64,000 bases of DNA from Paenibacillus sp. YYML68 (lineage in GTDB: Bacteria > Bacillota > Bacilli > Paenibacillales > NBRC-103111), in assembly GCF_027923405.1 (NCBI RefSeq), contig NZ_BQYI01000001.1:3078501-3142500 (forward strand), in the 5' to 3' direction. Positions 45,406 through 53,920 of the stretch are shown one piece after another. The notes beneath the pieces are model-generated. The model saw nothing but the letters and a program-made list of their open reading frames with translations, ran no database searches and was not told the DNA's origin. The stretch's first letter is position 1, and each line of letters opens with the position of its first letter. The translations under genes and the position numbers were made by a program.

Positions 45406-45507
45406 GAGAGCATTCGGCCTGGCAGACCTAGCATCCGGCAACCATGAAGCGGATTCGACAGAACGCCAAGACGAGCTCTATAACGAAGATGGAGGCTTGA
45501 CGTCTAT

Positions 45508-45801
45508 ATGGAAACGATTACCCCTGCAGCGCTGAAGGAGCGACTAGCAAGCGGAGAGAAGCTGCATATCATCGACGTTCGGGAGCCTGAAGAAACAGCC
45601 CTAGGCATCATTGACGGCGCGGTGAACATCCCACTGATGACGATTCCGGAGCGGCTTGCGGACGTGTCCCAGGAAGGCGAGACGATCATCGTATGCCGCA
45701 GCGGCGCTCGCAGTGGACGCGCGATCGAATATTTGCAGGCACAAGGCTACACGAACCTGAAGAACATGTCCGGCGGCATGCTGGAGTGGGAGCAGCTGTA
45801 G
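45508..45801 (+). CDS. Rhodanese-domain sulfurtransferase
   Basis: This 97-residue single-domain rhodanese has the active-site cysteine in the loop CRSGARSG (about 63-70) and the N-terminal IIDVREPEE. Single-domain rhodaneses of this type carry persulfide sulfur in thiosulfate or cysteine-derived sulfur transfer. It has its own promoter and an unusually long, structured-looking leader. The GGAGG site is nine or ten bases before the ATG. It is divergent from the crcB pair. Confidence 0.9.
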   Translation: METITPAALKERLASGEKLHIIDVREPEETALGIIDGAVNIPLMTIPERLADVSQEGETIIVCRSGARSGRAIEYLQAQGYTNLKNMSGGMLEWEQL

Positions 45802-45914
45802 TAGCTCCCTCTGTTGCGTCTCTGGCTGCTGGAGCGGGTAGTGCTGAGGCCAGACCCGACTCTCTGCGTACATCTCGCCTGCAAGCTGCGCTCCTATAAT
45901 AGGCTCAAGCAGCA

Positions 45915-46427
45915 CTAGGCAAGTGAGCGCCAGCCGGCCTCAATGCGGTCTGTGATCTCCTCGACAGCCAGTCCATCCGTCTGGATGGATAGATGTGCGA
46001 AATCGTACGCGTGCTTGCGGCTCTCCATGATCGCACGGACGCGTTCTTCGACATCTCCTGCGAGCAGTGGTCGATTGCCGTCCTCGCGGACACGCTGAAT
46101 AATCGTCTCGGCCGATGCTCGCAGCGCTACGACTAAGCCGCCCTCCAGCATCGTCTGACGATTCACCTCGGCCAGCACAGCGCCGCCCCCCGTCGCCACC
46201 ACTTGCGCCTCGTCCGCCAGCACGTTATTGATGCATGCCGTCTCCTGCAGGCGGAACGCGGCTTCACCGAGCTCGGCGAACATGTCCTTAATGCTCATGC
46301 CGCTCACTTCCTCTATACGCGCATCGGTGTCCACGAAGCGGTATCCGAGGCGCTCGGCCAGCGCGATGCCTACGGTCGATTTGCCCGTGCCCATTAAGCC
46401 GATCAATATGACATTACGCTTGTTCAT
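45915..46427 (-). CDS. aroK: Shikimate kinase
   Basis: The start at 46427 gives 170 residues, the normal length. The P-loop is GLMGTGKST (10-18), followed by FVDTDARIEE (the shikimate-binding Asp), ELGEAAFR, and ATGGGAVL (about 77-84). The lid arginine is in NRPLLAG. The enzyme makes shikimate 3-phosphate, the substrate of the nearby aroA. Upstream extension to 46529 lacks homology. Confidence 0.94.
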   Translation of the reverse strand: MNKRNVILIGLMGTGKSTVGIALAERLGYRFVDTDARIEEVSGMSIKDMFAELGEAAFRLQETACINNVLADEAQVVATGGGAVLAEVNRQTMLEGGLVVALRASAETIIQRVREDGNRPLLAGDVEERVRAIMESRKHAYDFAHLSIQTDGLAVEEITDRIEAGWRSLA

Positions 46428-46601
46428 GACGACATCTACACCTCTTGAATCCATGGAATTATACCTCTCTAAGCTGCTCCTATCATACCATAGCTGGCCG
46501 AGCGTGAATAGAAAGTTTGGAAAAAACATAAGCTAGATTGAGAATAACTTCCATCTTCGCTATTACAGCTGCACCCACATTTAGGAAGGAGAATGTCGGA
46601 T

Positions 46602-46940
46602 ATGACGCAAGCCGCCCTAAAAGCACAAACCCCTCCTGCAAGTCCCACCACCATGAAGCTTGATCAAATTATGGACCCGACCCACCCTCTCTGCAAGGAC
46701 GAAATCGTATGGATGCTGGAGTACATCAAAAAAAAGGTGGCTGAGGAAGACCCGCAACTGATGGATCTTTCCCAACCACGCTTACTGCAAAACTTCCGAT
46801 ATTTCGCCGAAATCGCGCTCATGCTCATTCAGCGGCGCAACGGCTTCGACCAAGAAGCCGACCGGCTCAAGGCGTGGCTGCACGAGGCCGCCTACGGCAT
46901 CTATAAGCCGGATAGCGTGAAGTCAACTCGGAATGGATAA
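46602..46940 (+). CDS. Small conserved-looking protein of unknown function
   Basis: ATG 46602 has AAGGAG ten bases upstream; ATG 46593 is only two bases from it and less likely. The 112-residue product is soluble and mostly helical, with a Pro/Thr-rich N-terminus and the segments ILEYIKKK-like WMLEYIKKKVAEEDP and LLQNFRYFAEIALMLIQRRNGFDQEADRLKAW. I do not recognise the family. It ends three bases from the convergent gnd stop, with no terminator between. Confidence 0.6.
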   Translation: MTQAALKAQTPPASPTTMKLDQIMDPTHPLCKDEIVWMLEYIKKKVAEEDPQLMDLSQPRLLQNFRYFAEIALMLIQRRNGFDQEADRLKAWLHEAAYGIYKPDSVKSTRNG

Positions 46941-46943
46941 ATC

Positions 46944-48356
46944 TTACTTCTCAAACCACTGGTAGTGGAACGTGCCTTCCTTGTCCACACGCTTGAACGT
47001 GTGAGCGCCGAAGTAATCGCGCTGCGCCTGAAGCAGGTTCGCTGGCAGACGCTCTGTGCGGTAGCTGTCGTAGTACGCAAGCGCCGACGAGAACGCTGGA
47101 ACTGGCACACCGCGTGTTACAGCTGTACCGATGACCGTTCTCCACGCATCCTGGTAGCTCTCGATGACATTCTTGAAGTAATCGTCAAGCAGCAGGTTGC
47201 GCAGCTCCGGATTGCGATCATACGCATCCTTGATGTTCTGCAGGAAGCGGGCGCGGATGATGCAGCCGCCGCGGAAGATCATTGCAATGCTGCCGTAGTC
47301 GAGGCTCCAGTTGTACTCCTCGCTCGCTGCACGCATCTGCGCGAAGCCTTGCGCGTAAGACACAATTTTACTCGCATACAGTGCCTTGCGTACTGCCTCG
47401 ATGAACGCCGCACGGTCGCCGTCGAACGGCTGTACGCTCGGACCGCTCAGCACCTTGCTCGCCGCGATACGCTCATCCTTCATCGCCGACAGGAAGCGCG
47501 AGAAGACGGATTCTGTAATAATGGACAATGGAACGCCCAGATCAAGCGCGCTCTGGCTCGTCCACTTGCCTGTACCCTTCTGACCGGCAGAGTCGAGGAT
47601 CACATCCACCATCGGCTTGCCGGTTTCTTCATCATATTTAGTGAAAATATCCGTTGTAATCTCGATCAGGTAGCTGTCCAGCTCCCCGCGGTTCCAATCC
47701 GCGAATATCTCATGAAGCTCCTGCGTGCTGACGCCAAGCACGTCCTTCAGCAGCTGGTACGCTTCGCAAATGAGCTGCATGTCGCCGTACTCGATGCCGT
47801 TGTGCACCATCTTCACGTAATGGCCCGCACCGTCCGGTCCGATGTACGTGCAGCATGGGTCACCATTCACCTTCGCGGAGATCGCTGTCAAGATTGGAGC
47901 GACGAGCTCGTAAGCGTCCTTCTGGCCGCCCGGCATAATCGCAGGACCTTTGAGCGCGCCCTCTTCACCGCCGGATACGCCTGTTCCGATGAAGCGGAAG
48001 CCTTGTGCCTCGAGCTCCTTACTGCGACGCTGTGTGTCAGGGAAGTAGGCGTTGCCGCCGTCAATGATGATGTCGCCCTGCTCCAGATGCGGCACGAGCT
48101 GGTTAATCGTATCGTCAGTCGCTGCGCCTGCCTGCACCATGATTAAGATTTTGCGAGGCGTCTCCAAGGAAGCGACGAATTCTTCGATGCTGTATGTACC
48201 GACCAGCTGCTTACCCTTTGCTTCCTCGAGCAGCTCGTCTGTTTTGCCGCGCGAACGGTTGAACACGGACACGGTGAAGCCGCGGCTTTCGATGTTGAGG
48301 GCCAAGTTTTTACCCATGACCGCCATACCGACTACGCCAATTTGCTGTTTAGACAT
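46944..48356 (-). CDS. gnd: 6-phosphogluconate dehydrogenase (decarboxylating)
   Basis: The start at 48356 (GGAAG eight bases upstream) gives 470 residues, the full length of GndA. It oxidises 6-phosphogluconate to ribulose 5-phosphate and CO2. The cofactor loop is [16 protein letters not shown] (7-22) with NRSRGKTDE after it. The substrate motif [18 protein letters not shown] and the catalytic Lys/Glu region [12 protein letters not shown] are intact. It is the last step of the pathway suggested by the upstream gluconokinase operon, but it has its own promoter. Confidence 0.96.
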   Translation of the reverse strand: MSKQQIGVVGMAVMGKNLALNIESRGFTVSVFNRSRGKTDELLEEAKGKQLVGTYSIEEFVASLETPRKILIMVQAGAATDDTINQLVPHLEQGDIIIDGGNAYFPDTQRRSKELEAQGFRFIGTGVSGGEEGALKGPAIMPGGQKDAYELVAPILTAISAKVNGDPCCTYIGPDGAGHYVKMVHNGIEYGDMQLICEAYQLLKDVLGVSTQELHEIFADWNRGELDSYLIEITTDIFTKYDEETGKPMVDVILDSAGQKGTGKWTSQSALDLGVPLSIITESVFSRFLSAMKDERIAASKVLSGPSVQPFDGDRAAFIEAVRKALYASKIVSYAQGFAQMRAASEEYNWSLDYGSIAMIFRGGCIIRARFLQNIKDAYDRNPELRNLLLDDYFKNVIESYQDAWRTVIGTAVTRGVPVPAFSSALAYYDSYRTERLPANLLQAQRDYFGAHTFKRVDKEGTFHYQWFEK

Positions 48357-48394
48357 TGATTTCTCTTCCTTCCTGGTTCCCATATTTATTTAAC

Positions 48395-48445
48395 CCATAT
48401 GCAGCCGTCTAAAACAGGATATTCCCAGCGCACTGCTGCATATGG
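48395..48445. promoter_or_regulatory. Inverted repeat in the gnd leader
   Basis: Perfect 11-bp inverted repeat CCATATGCAGC / GCTGCATATGG (48395-48405 and 48435-48445) separated by 29 bases, between the gnd promoter and start codon. It could be an operator or a leader hairpin. Confidence 0.45.
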
Positions 48446-48458
48446 ACCCTAACCATTG

Positions 48459-48487
48459 ATTATGTTTCATTTTGTTCACAATTTCAA
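48459..48487 (-). promoter_or_regulatory. Promoter of gnd
   Basis: Minus strand TTGAAA (48487-48482), 17-bp spacer, CATAAT (48464-48459). It lies in the 182-base gap after the SDR gene. Confidence 0.55.
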
Positions 48488-48538
48488 GTCGAAGCATATC
48501 TGGGCCGCTCAGTAGCCGCCTCAGACTGAGTGCTGCGA

Positions 48539-49312
48539 TTAGATCGTCATCGAGCCGAAGCCGCCATCTACACGCAGCAGCGTACCCGTTACGAAGCCGG
48601 ATGCCTTCTCGGACGCGAGGTAGATCGCCGCACCTTGCAGCTCCTCGGCGTCGCCGAATCGGTTCATCGGCGTATGGTTCATGATCGATTGCACCCGCTC
48701 CGGGGACAAGATCTTGCGGTTCTGCTCCGCCGGGAAGAAGCCCGGAATGATTGCGTTAACACGCACGCGGGCAGGCGCGAATTCTCTCGCCAAAAACTTC
48801 GTCACGTTGTTCACCGCCGCCTTGGAAGCGGAGTACGTGAACACACGGGACAGTGGAGGCTCGGACGATACGGACGAAATGTTAATGATGCTGCCGCCCT
48901 CGCCCTTGTCCACCATATGCTTCCCAAAAATTTGGCAAGCAAGCACAACGCTCTTCAGATTGACATCCATAATGGAATCCCACTCGTCCATCTGCAGCTC
49001 GAAGAACGGCGTCGGGCTGTTCTTGCCTGGGCAGTTCATGAGCACGTCGCAGCGACCTGTCCAGGCGAGTACCTCATCTAACACACGCTTCAGATCGTCG
49101 GCGCTGGTCGCGTCGGCGGAGAAGCACTTGGCACGACCGCCCGCTGCTTCCACTTGAGCTGCAACCTCCTGCGCCTTCTCTTGATTACGGCCGACGATCG
49201 CGACATCTGCGCCGTGTCCGCCAAGTCCTACGGCCATCGCGCCGCCGAGCGTGCTGTTGCCGCCGATAATGACTGCTGTTTTACCAGTGAGATCGAATAA
49301 GTTCATCGCCAT
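48539..49312 (-). CDS. SDR oxidoreductase, probably of aldonate/uronate metabolism
   Basis: This 257-residue short-chain dehydrogenase has an NAD(P) loop of the form GGNSTLGGAMA (17-27) and catalytic S147, Y160 and K164 (YSASK). The NNAG motif is replaced by NCPG followed by KNSPTP. That pattern recalls the SDR-type D-mannonate oxidoreductases (YjmF/UxuB) and gluconate 5-dehydrogenases. It is 14 bases after gluconokinase and in one operon with it. Reduction of fructuronate to mannonate or oxidation of gluconate are the likely options. Confidence 0.82.
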   Translation of the reverse strand: MAMNLFDLTGKTAVIIGGNSTLGGAMAVGLGGHGADVAIVGRNQEKAQEVAAQVEAAGGRAKCFSADATSADDLKRVLDEVLAWTGRCDVLMNCPGKNSPTPFFELQMDEWDSIMDVNLKSVVLACQIFGKHMVDKGEGGSIINISSVSSEPPLSRVFTYSASKAAVNNVTKFLAREFAPARVRVNAIIPGFFPAEQNRKILSPERVQSIMNHTPMNRFGDAEELQGAAIYLASEKASGFVTGTLLRVDGGFGSMTI

Positions 49313-49326
49313 GTTTACATATCCTC

Positions 49327-50871
49327 CTATAATTGGGTGTGCTTCTGCTGGAAGGCGGAGATCAGGTCGAACTCCTCCTTCAGCTGGTGGTATACGCGGG
49401 TATATATATCCGTAAGCTCGCCGTATACCTGATGCGTCTGTTCGTTGCTGCGGTACGTCTGATTCACTTGAATCCAGTCGTGGATGCCGCTGAAGTCGCG
49501 GATCTCCCCGACCGCCAGCATACCGAGCAGCGCCGCGCCCATGCCGGAGCCTTCGATCGTCGACGGAATCGTCACCGGACTGCCGAGCACGTCCGCAAGC
49601 ATCTGCAGCCAGAACGGCGATTGCGCGAAGCCTCCGGACGCCCGAATCTCCTTCGTCGCACCGCTCGTCTCCTCGAGCGCCCTCACGACAGAATGGATGC
49701 GGAACATGACACCCTCGAGCACAGCGCGAATCATATGCGGCTTCTCGTGGAACAGCGACAGTCCGAAGAACACACCTCGTGCATTCGCATTCCAGTACGG
49801 CGCACGTTCGCCTGCAAGCAGCGGCAGGAAGATCAGACCGTTCGAGCCGGCCGGCACAGATGCCGCAAGCTCGGTCAAGTAATCGTAAGGCTCCATGCCG
49901 CGGCGACGGGCTTCCTCGGCCTCTGCGGTCGCGAGCTGGTCGCGCACCCAGCGGAACATGATGCCGCCGTTGTTGATCGCACCACCGACCACCCAGAAGT
50001 CTTCCTTGAGCGCGTAGCAGAACAGACGACCCTGCGGGTCAGTCTTCGGCTCGCGCACAACGCCGCGCACCGCACCGCTCGTGCCGATCGTCACCGAGTA
50101 GACGCCAGGCTCATAGGCGCCCGCGCCCAAGTTCGCGAGCACGCCGTCCGAGGCGCCGACGACGAACGGCGTATCCGCGGACAGCCCTAGACGCTGCGCG
50201 TCCTTGGGGCGCAATCCCTGCAGCACGTGCGTCGTCGATACAGGCTGTGACAGCTGCTCGCGACGAACGCCGCAAGCCGCAAGCGCCCCGGCATCCCAGT
50301 CCAGCTGCTGTAGATTGAACAAGCCTGTCGCACTGGCGAGCGAATGGTCGATGACACATTCACCGAACAAGCGGGCGAACACGTATTCCTTGATGCCGAT
50401 AAATTTGTAAGCCTCAGCGAACAGCTCCGGACGATTGTCGCGGAACCACATCAGCTTCAGCAGCGGACTCATCGGATGGATCGGCGTTCCCGTCCGTCTG
50501 TAGATGTCGAGACCGCCAAGCTCCTCCTTCAGCGTCCTCACATAGCCGACGCTGCGGTTGTCCGCCCAGGTGACGCACGGCGTCAGCGGCTGCAGCGACT
50601 CGTCCACAGCGATGAGGCTGTGCATCGCCGAGCTGAACGATACACAGAGCACTTGACCTGGAAGCACCGACGCCTTCTGCACGACGGCTCCGATGCCTGT
50701 CAGTACCGCCTGATAGATCTGCTCCGGATCTTGCTCAGCCATATCCGGCCTAGGCGTATGCAGCGGGTATTCCACCGCATGGGAGGCGATAACGCGCCCT
50801 TCCCGGTTGAACAGCAGCGTCTTCGCACTCGTGGTGCCGATGTCCGCTGCGATAATGAATGGCTTATGCAC
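49327..50871 (-). CDS. gntK: Gluconokinase, FGGY family
   Basis: A GTG start (AAAGGAG ten bases upstream) gives 514 residues. The protein is a two-domain FGGY sugar kinase: ATP-site DIGTTSAKTLLFNREG (10-25), substrate-side FSSAMHSLIAVDE and TWADNRS, VIDHSLASATGLFN, and the C-terminal ASGGFAQSPFWLQMLADVLG signature. The similarity to Bacillus GntK is strongest. It would make 6-phosphogluconate for Gnd. It sits between the LarA homologue (19 bases upstream) and the SDR gene. Confidence 0.9.
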   Translation of the reverse strand: MHKPFIIAADIGTTSAKTLLFNREGRVIASHAVEYPLHTPRPDMAEQDPEQIYQAVLTGIGAVVQKASVLPGQVLCVSFSSAMHSLIAVDESLQPLTPCVTWADNRSVGYVRTLKEELGGLDIYRRTGTPIHPMSPLLKLMWFRDNRPELFAEAYKFIGIKEYVFARLFGECVIDHSLASATGLFNLQQLDWDAGALAACGVRREQLSQPVSTTHVLQGLRPKDAQRLGLSADTPFVVGASDGVLANLGAGAYEPGVYSVTIGTSGAVRGVVREPKTDPQGRLFCYALKEDFWVVGGAINNGGIMFRWVRDQLATAEAEEARRRGMEPYDYLTELAASVPAGSNGLIFLPLLAGERAPYWNANARGVFFGLSLFHEKPHMIRAVLEGVMFRIHSVVRALEETSGATKEIRASGGFAQSPFWLQMLADVLGSPVTIPSTIEGSGMGAALLGMLAVGEIRDFSGIHDWIQVNQTYRSNEQTHQVYGELTDIYTRVYHQLKEEFDLISAFQQKHTQL

Positions 50872-50890
50872 CGTATGAACGCTCCTTTAT

Positions 50891-52159
50891 TTAACGCAGA
50901 TTGCCTTCGCTGTTGAACGTCAACGCGTACGGCTCTGTCAATACTTCAATATCCGGGTGCGCCTTCGCCTCCTCCAGCAGGTTGACCGAAATCTCGATCT
51001 CACCGAGGAGAAGCGTATCTTGAATGCGCACGAGGCGGCATGTTGTGTAATCGAGAATGTTGCACGTTTTCACTGCGGCCTTGATCGCGTAGTAGTCATT
51101 CTCAAGTGTCGTCGCAATCTTCGTCGGCGCGCACACCGTCGAGGTCAAGCCGTTCGCGTACGTCGCCGCGAGGTCGGTCTTGTCGACAAGACGCTGCGTC
51201 GTGAAGTCGGCCGTTCCTACGCCGTTCGCGTTACCCTTCGTCTCATGCGTCAGGTCGAGCACGACCATCTTGGACACGTCCGGTCCGCCGTGGGCATACG
51301 GTGTAGGGTAGCGGCCGGTGACGTTCGGGTCCATGCCGTCGCCGCTGATGTTTTTACCTATATAATCAATGACGAGTACGTCGATCTGGCTGAACAAAAT
51401 CTTCGGAAGACGTGACTTCGCAATCTCCAGCAGCTCCACCTCGCGCTCCTCAATGTCTGCTGCAGGCAGCACCTCGACCATACATGTCTCGTCATACGCG
51501 TTCTCCACGAGCGCAACGCCGAATACGATCGGCAGCTTGTCGAGCATAATGCGCGCCATCGCCGGCACGTTCTCCGCCATATACTTGAAGCCGAGCTGGT
51601 GGCACGCCTCCGCACCCTTCTGCTTGCCAAGACCGATCGCGATCATCTTCATGATGCCGCTCTCGATCGGGCCGCGGAACGCGGTATGCGGCTTCACGCG
51701 GTTAATGACGATAATCGCATCAGCCTCGGACGCGTACTTGTCCACGTACACCGGCAGCCCGTTCGGCAGCTGATCGATCTCGATGACCTCCATCGACGAG
51801 CGGATCGGCGCACCCATCGCCTCCTCCGTTACGCCGAGATGGTGCAGCACATCCTTCTGCCCTTCGGCTGTCGCGCCGCCGTGACTACCCATGCAGGGCA
51901 CAATGAACGGCTGTCCCCCGGCCGCCTTGATGGCGTCGATCGTCGCCTTCGTGAAGTCAGCAATGTGCGCCACGCCGCGGCTTCCTACTGCAACTGCTAC
52001 GGTCTGCCCCGGCTGAATGCGATCGATCGCGCCCGGCTTCTTCAGCTCCTCCTGAAGAACAGCGACCGGATTGTCAAGCTTGCTGTCATCGAACTTTTGA
52101 CGAATACGGACCATGTCCGGAATCGGAATATCCTGCAATAGTGTTCTAAGTACGCTCAT
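50891..52159 (-). CDS. LarA-family nickel-pincer racemase/epimerase homologue
   Basis: This 422-residue protein belongs to the DUF2088/LarA superfamily. Candidate active-site residues R61, H93 (GSHGG), H158 (RVKPHTAF), K171 (SGIMKM) and H187 line up with LarA R75, H108, H174, K184 and H200 with spacings equal to within three residues. K171 would bind the nickel-pincer nucleotide. LarA homologues include racemases of 2-hydroxy acids and D-gluconate 2-epimerases. Position between a LacI regulator and gluconokinase suggests a sugar-acid C2 epimerase, such as mannonate/gluconate. The cofactor genes larB, larC and larE are not in the window. Confidence 0.82.
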   Translation of the reverse strand: MSVLRTLLQDIPIPDMVRIRQKFDDSKLDNPVAVLQEELKKPGAIDRIQPGQTVAVAVGSRGVAHIADFTKATIDAIKAAGGQPFIVPCMGSHGGATAEGQKDVLHHLGVTEEAMGAPIRSSMEVIEIDQLPNGLPVYVDKYASEADAIIVINRVKPHTAFRGPIESGIMKMIAIGLGKQKGAEACHQLGFKYMAENVPAMARIMLDKLPIVFGVALVENAYDETCMVEVLPAADIEEREVELLEIAKSRLPKILFSQIDVLVIDYIGKNISGDGMDPNVTGRYPTPYAHGGPDVSKMVVLDLTHETKGNANGVGTADFTTQRLVDKTDLAATYANGLTSTVCAPTKIATTLENDYYAIKAAVKTCNILDYTTCRLVRIQDTLLLGEIEISVNLLEEAKAHPDIEVLTEPYALTFNSEGNLR

Positions 52160-52164
52160 TTTCG

Positions 52165-53181
52165 TTATTCGCCTCCGAGTATGTTTTTCACAGAATCACG
52201 AATGACAATCTCCGTATGGAACATGGTCTTCCGGCTGTCCCCTGCTAGCTTCTTCTCCATTAATGCCATCAGCTTCTCCGCGCCGAAGCGACTCATCTGC
52301 TCAATCGTCCGCCGAACGGTCGTCAGCGCCGGAGTAACGTAAGCTGCGTACATCATGTCGTCGAAGCCGGCGACCGATATATCGTCAGGGACACGAAGGC
52401 CGCCTTCTGCAGCTGCCTTGATCGCACCGAGTGCCATATCGTCACTGCAGCAGAAGACCGCTGTCGGACGCTCCTCGAGCGCTAAGAGACGCTTCATGGC
52501 GCTGTAGCCGCTCTCGAGATTGTATTCCCCCTGAACGCACAGCTCCTCGCGTATGGGCACGCCGAATGCTTCCAGCGCCTTCATATAGCCGTCCTTCCGC
52601 GCCTGCGTCGACTTGAAGCCCGCCTTCCCCTCCACGATCGCAACGCGTCTGTGGCCGCTTCGCAGCAGGTAGTCCGTCATCTTATAGGCGCCATGCTGGT
52701 CGTCCGGCACCAGATTCAGCACATCGTCCAGCTCGATCTCCCGATTCATCACAATGAACGGAATATCAAGACTTGCCACATAGTCGATGAACGGCTCGTC
52801 CGCCGCGCTTTGGCTCATCAGCATAATGCCGTCGAAGCTCTTGCGGTTAATATGCGTGAATGTCGAATAATCATCAATCCCGTGGACGATGACGTTGTAT
52901 CGATCCCTCACGACCGAATTGACGCCCTTCATCGCCTCGAACAAGAAGCCCGCTGACGTTCCGCTGTGAAGCGTCGTGAAGAACAGTCCGATCTGATACG
53001 ATCGATCCAGCACAAGACTTCTCGCGTTATAGTTCGGCGTATAGTTCAAGCTGACCGCGATGGACTTGATCTTTTCCTTCGTCTCCGGATTAATCAACGG
53101 GCTGTCATTGAGCGCCCGGGATACGGTCGTATGCGACACACCGGCCATGCGGGCAATATCCTTGATCGTCACGCTGCTCAT
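52165..53181 (-). CDS. LacI-family regulator of the sugar-acid operon
   Basis: This 338-residue repressor-type protein has the helix-turn-helix IKDIARMAGVSHTTVSRALN (6-25) and hinge YNARSLV, followed by a periplasmic-binding-like ligand domain. It is the first gene of the operon with the LarA homologue (5-base gap), gluconokinase and SDR. It probably senses an aldonate or uronate intermediate and represses its own operon. A candidate operator overlaps its promoter. Confidence 0.92.
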   Translation of the reverse strand: MSSVTIKDIARMAGVSHTTVSRALNDSPLINPETKEKIKSIAVSLNYTPNYNARSLVLDRSYQIGLFFTTLHSGTSAGFLFEAMKGVNSVVRDRYNVIVHGIDDYSTFTHINRKSFDGIMLMSQSAADEPFIDYVASLDIPFIVMNREIELDDVLNLVPDDQHGAYKMTDYLLRSGHRRVAIVEGKAGFKSTQARKDGYMKALEAFGVPIREELCVQGEYNLESGYSAMKRLLALEERPTAVFCCSDDMALGAIKAAAEGGLRVPDDISVAGFDDMMYAAYVTPALTTVRRTIEQMSRFGAEKLMALMEKKLAGDSRKTMFHTEIVIRDSVKNILGGE

Positions 53182-53201
53182 CGTGTTACCACCTCAGTCC
53201 C

Positions 53202-53231
53202 ATCATAGCATAGTCATGCACACGTTAACAA
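53202..53231 (-). promoter_or_regulatory. Promoter of the lacI-larA-gntK-SDR operon with operator
   Basis: Minus strand TTGTTA (53231-53226), 18-bp spacer, TGCTATGAT ending at 53202. TGTTAACGTGTGCA (53230-53217), a LacI-type imperfect palindrome with central CG, overlaps the -35. Confidence 0.5.
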
Positions 53232-53261
53232 TCGTTTTTTTCGACATATGCAGCTAGACAA

Positions 53262-53306
53262 AAAAGACTCTCCCGTAAGACGAAAAATTCGTCTACAGGA
53301 GAGCCT
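53262..53306 (-). terminator. Terminator downstream of the 53.3-53.9 kb gene
   Basis: Long stem on the minus strand: GGCTCTCCTGTAGACGAA with TTCGTCTTACGGGAGAGTC, one or two mismatches, then six T. Confidence 0.88.
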
Positions 53307-53323
53307 CTCGTGCTTGCTGTGGC

Positions 53324-53920
53324 TTACATTTCGAGCAGTAGCATTTCATGTCGCAGCTCCTTTAGCTTCTCTTTGCAAGCTTGAGCCTTCTGCTCATCAC
53401 CTTCACTCATCGCTTCGTGCAGCACAGCCAGCTCGTAATCCAATTCGAGCCGCAATACCGGAATTCGTTCGTCCGGACGATTGGAGCGGAACGCCTGCAT
53501 GACTTCCTCCACCGTCACCACCGGCTCTTTTTGAAATAAGACCTTATGCTCAACCCCGGATATTTCCACCATGCGAATAATTTCGCCGAACATAATATTT
53601 TCAATCAGGATCTGCCGATCCTTGAATCGCTTCACGACCGCGTGACCGCGTGTATCGCCGATCATCTTCTCCATCAGCTCAGCCAGCTTCTCATCCTTGA
53701 ACGAATAGTTGCCGACGATCTTATAGCGTTCGCCGATGCGCTGGAACTTCAGCTTCACGAGCTTCCGTCCGGTGCGGATCGATACGATGAATTGCTGCTC
53801 CGACTCATTCCAGTACAGCGAATAGCCCTCCTGGATGAGCGTCTTTATGAAGTTGCGGATTAGCCGACGGTCAAATCGTAACTCCAGGTTGCAATATTCC
53901 ACTTCATGACTTTTACTCAC
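53324..53920 (-). CDS. Unknown cytoplasmic protein
   Basis: This 198-residue protein has no membrane segment. Its N-terminal part (1-75) alternates strands and helices, with LELRFDRRLIRNFIKTLIQEGYSLYW and FIVSIRTGRKLVKLKFQRIGERYKIVGNYSF. The C-terminus (about 150-198) is a charged helical hairpin ending LRHEMLLLEM. I do not recognise the family. It has its own promoter with a palindrome in the spacer, and a strong terminator, so it is a single regulated unit. Confidence 0.6.
   Translation of the reverse strand: MSKSHEVEYCNLELRFDRRLIRNFIKTLIQEGYSLYWNESEQQFIVSIRTGRKLVKLKFQRIGERYKIVGNYSFKDEKLAELMEKMIGDTRGHAVVKRFKDRQILIENIMFGEIIRMVEISGVEHKVLFQKEPVVTVEEVMQAFRSNRPDERIPVLRLELDYELAVLHEAMSEGDEQKAQACKEKLKELRHEMLLLEM

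Noticed and set aside
45412-45507. SAM-I (S-box) riboswitch in front of rhodanese
   Set aside because: GGCAACC is present, but the remaining conserved stems and the kink-turn are not found, and the 5' P1 side would lie before the likely RNA start. Kept only as an unclassified leader.
46965-48146. Open frame of 393 codons on the plus strand
   Set aside because: Antisense to gnd; no domain or ribosome binding site.
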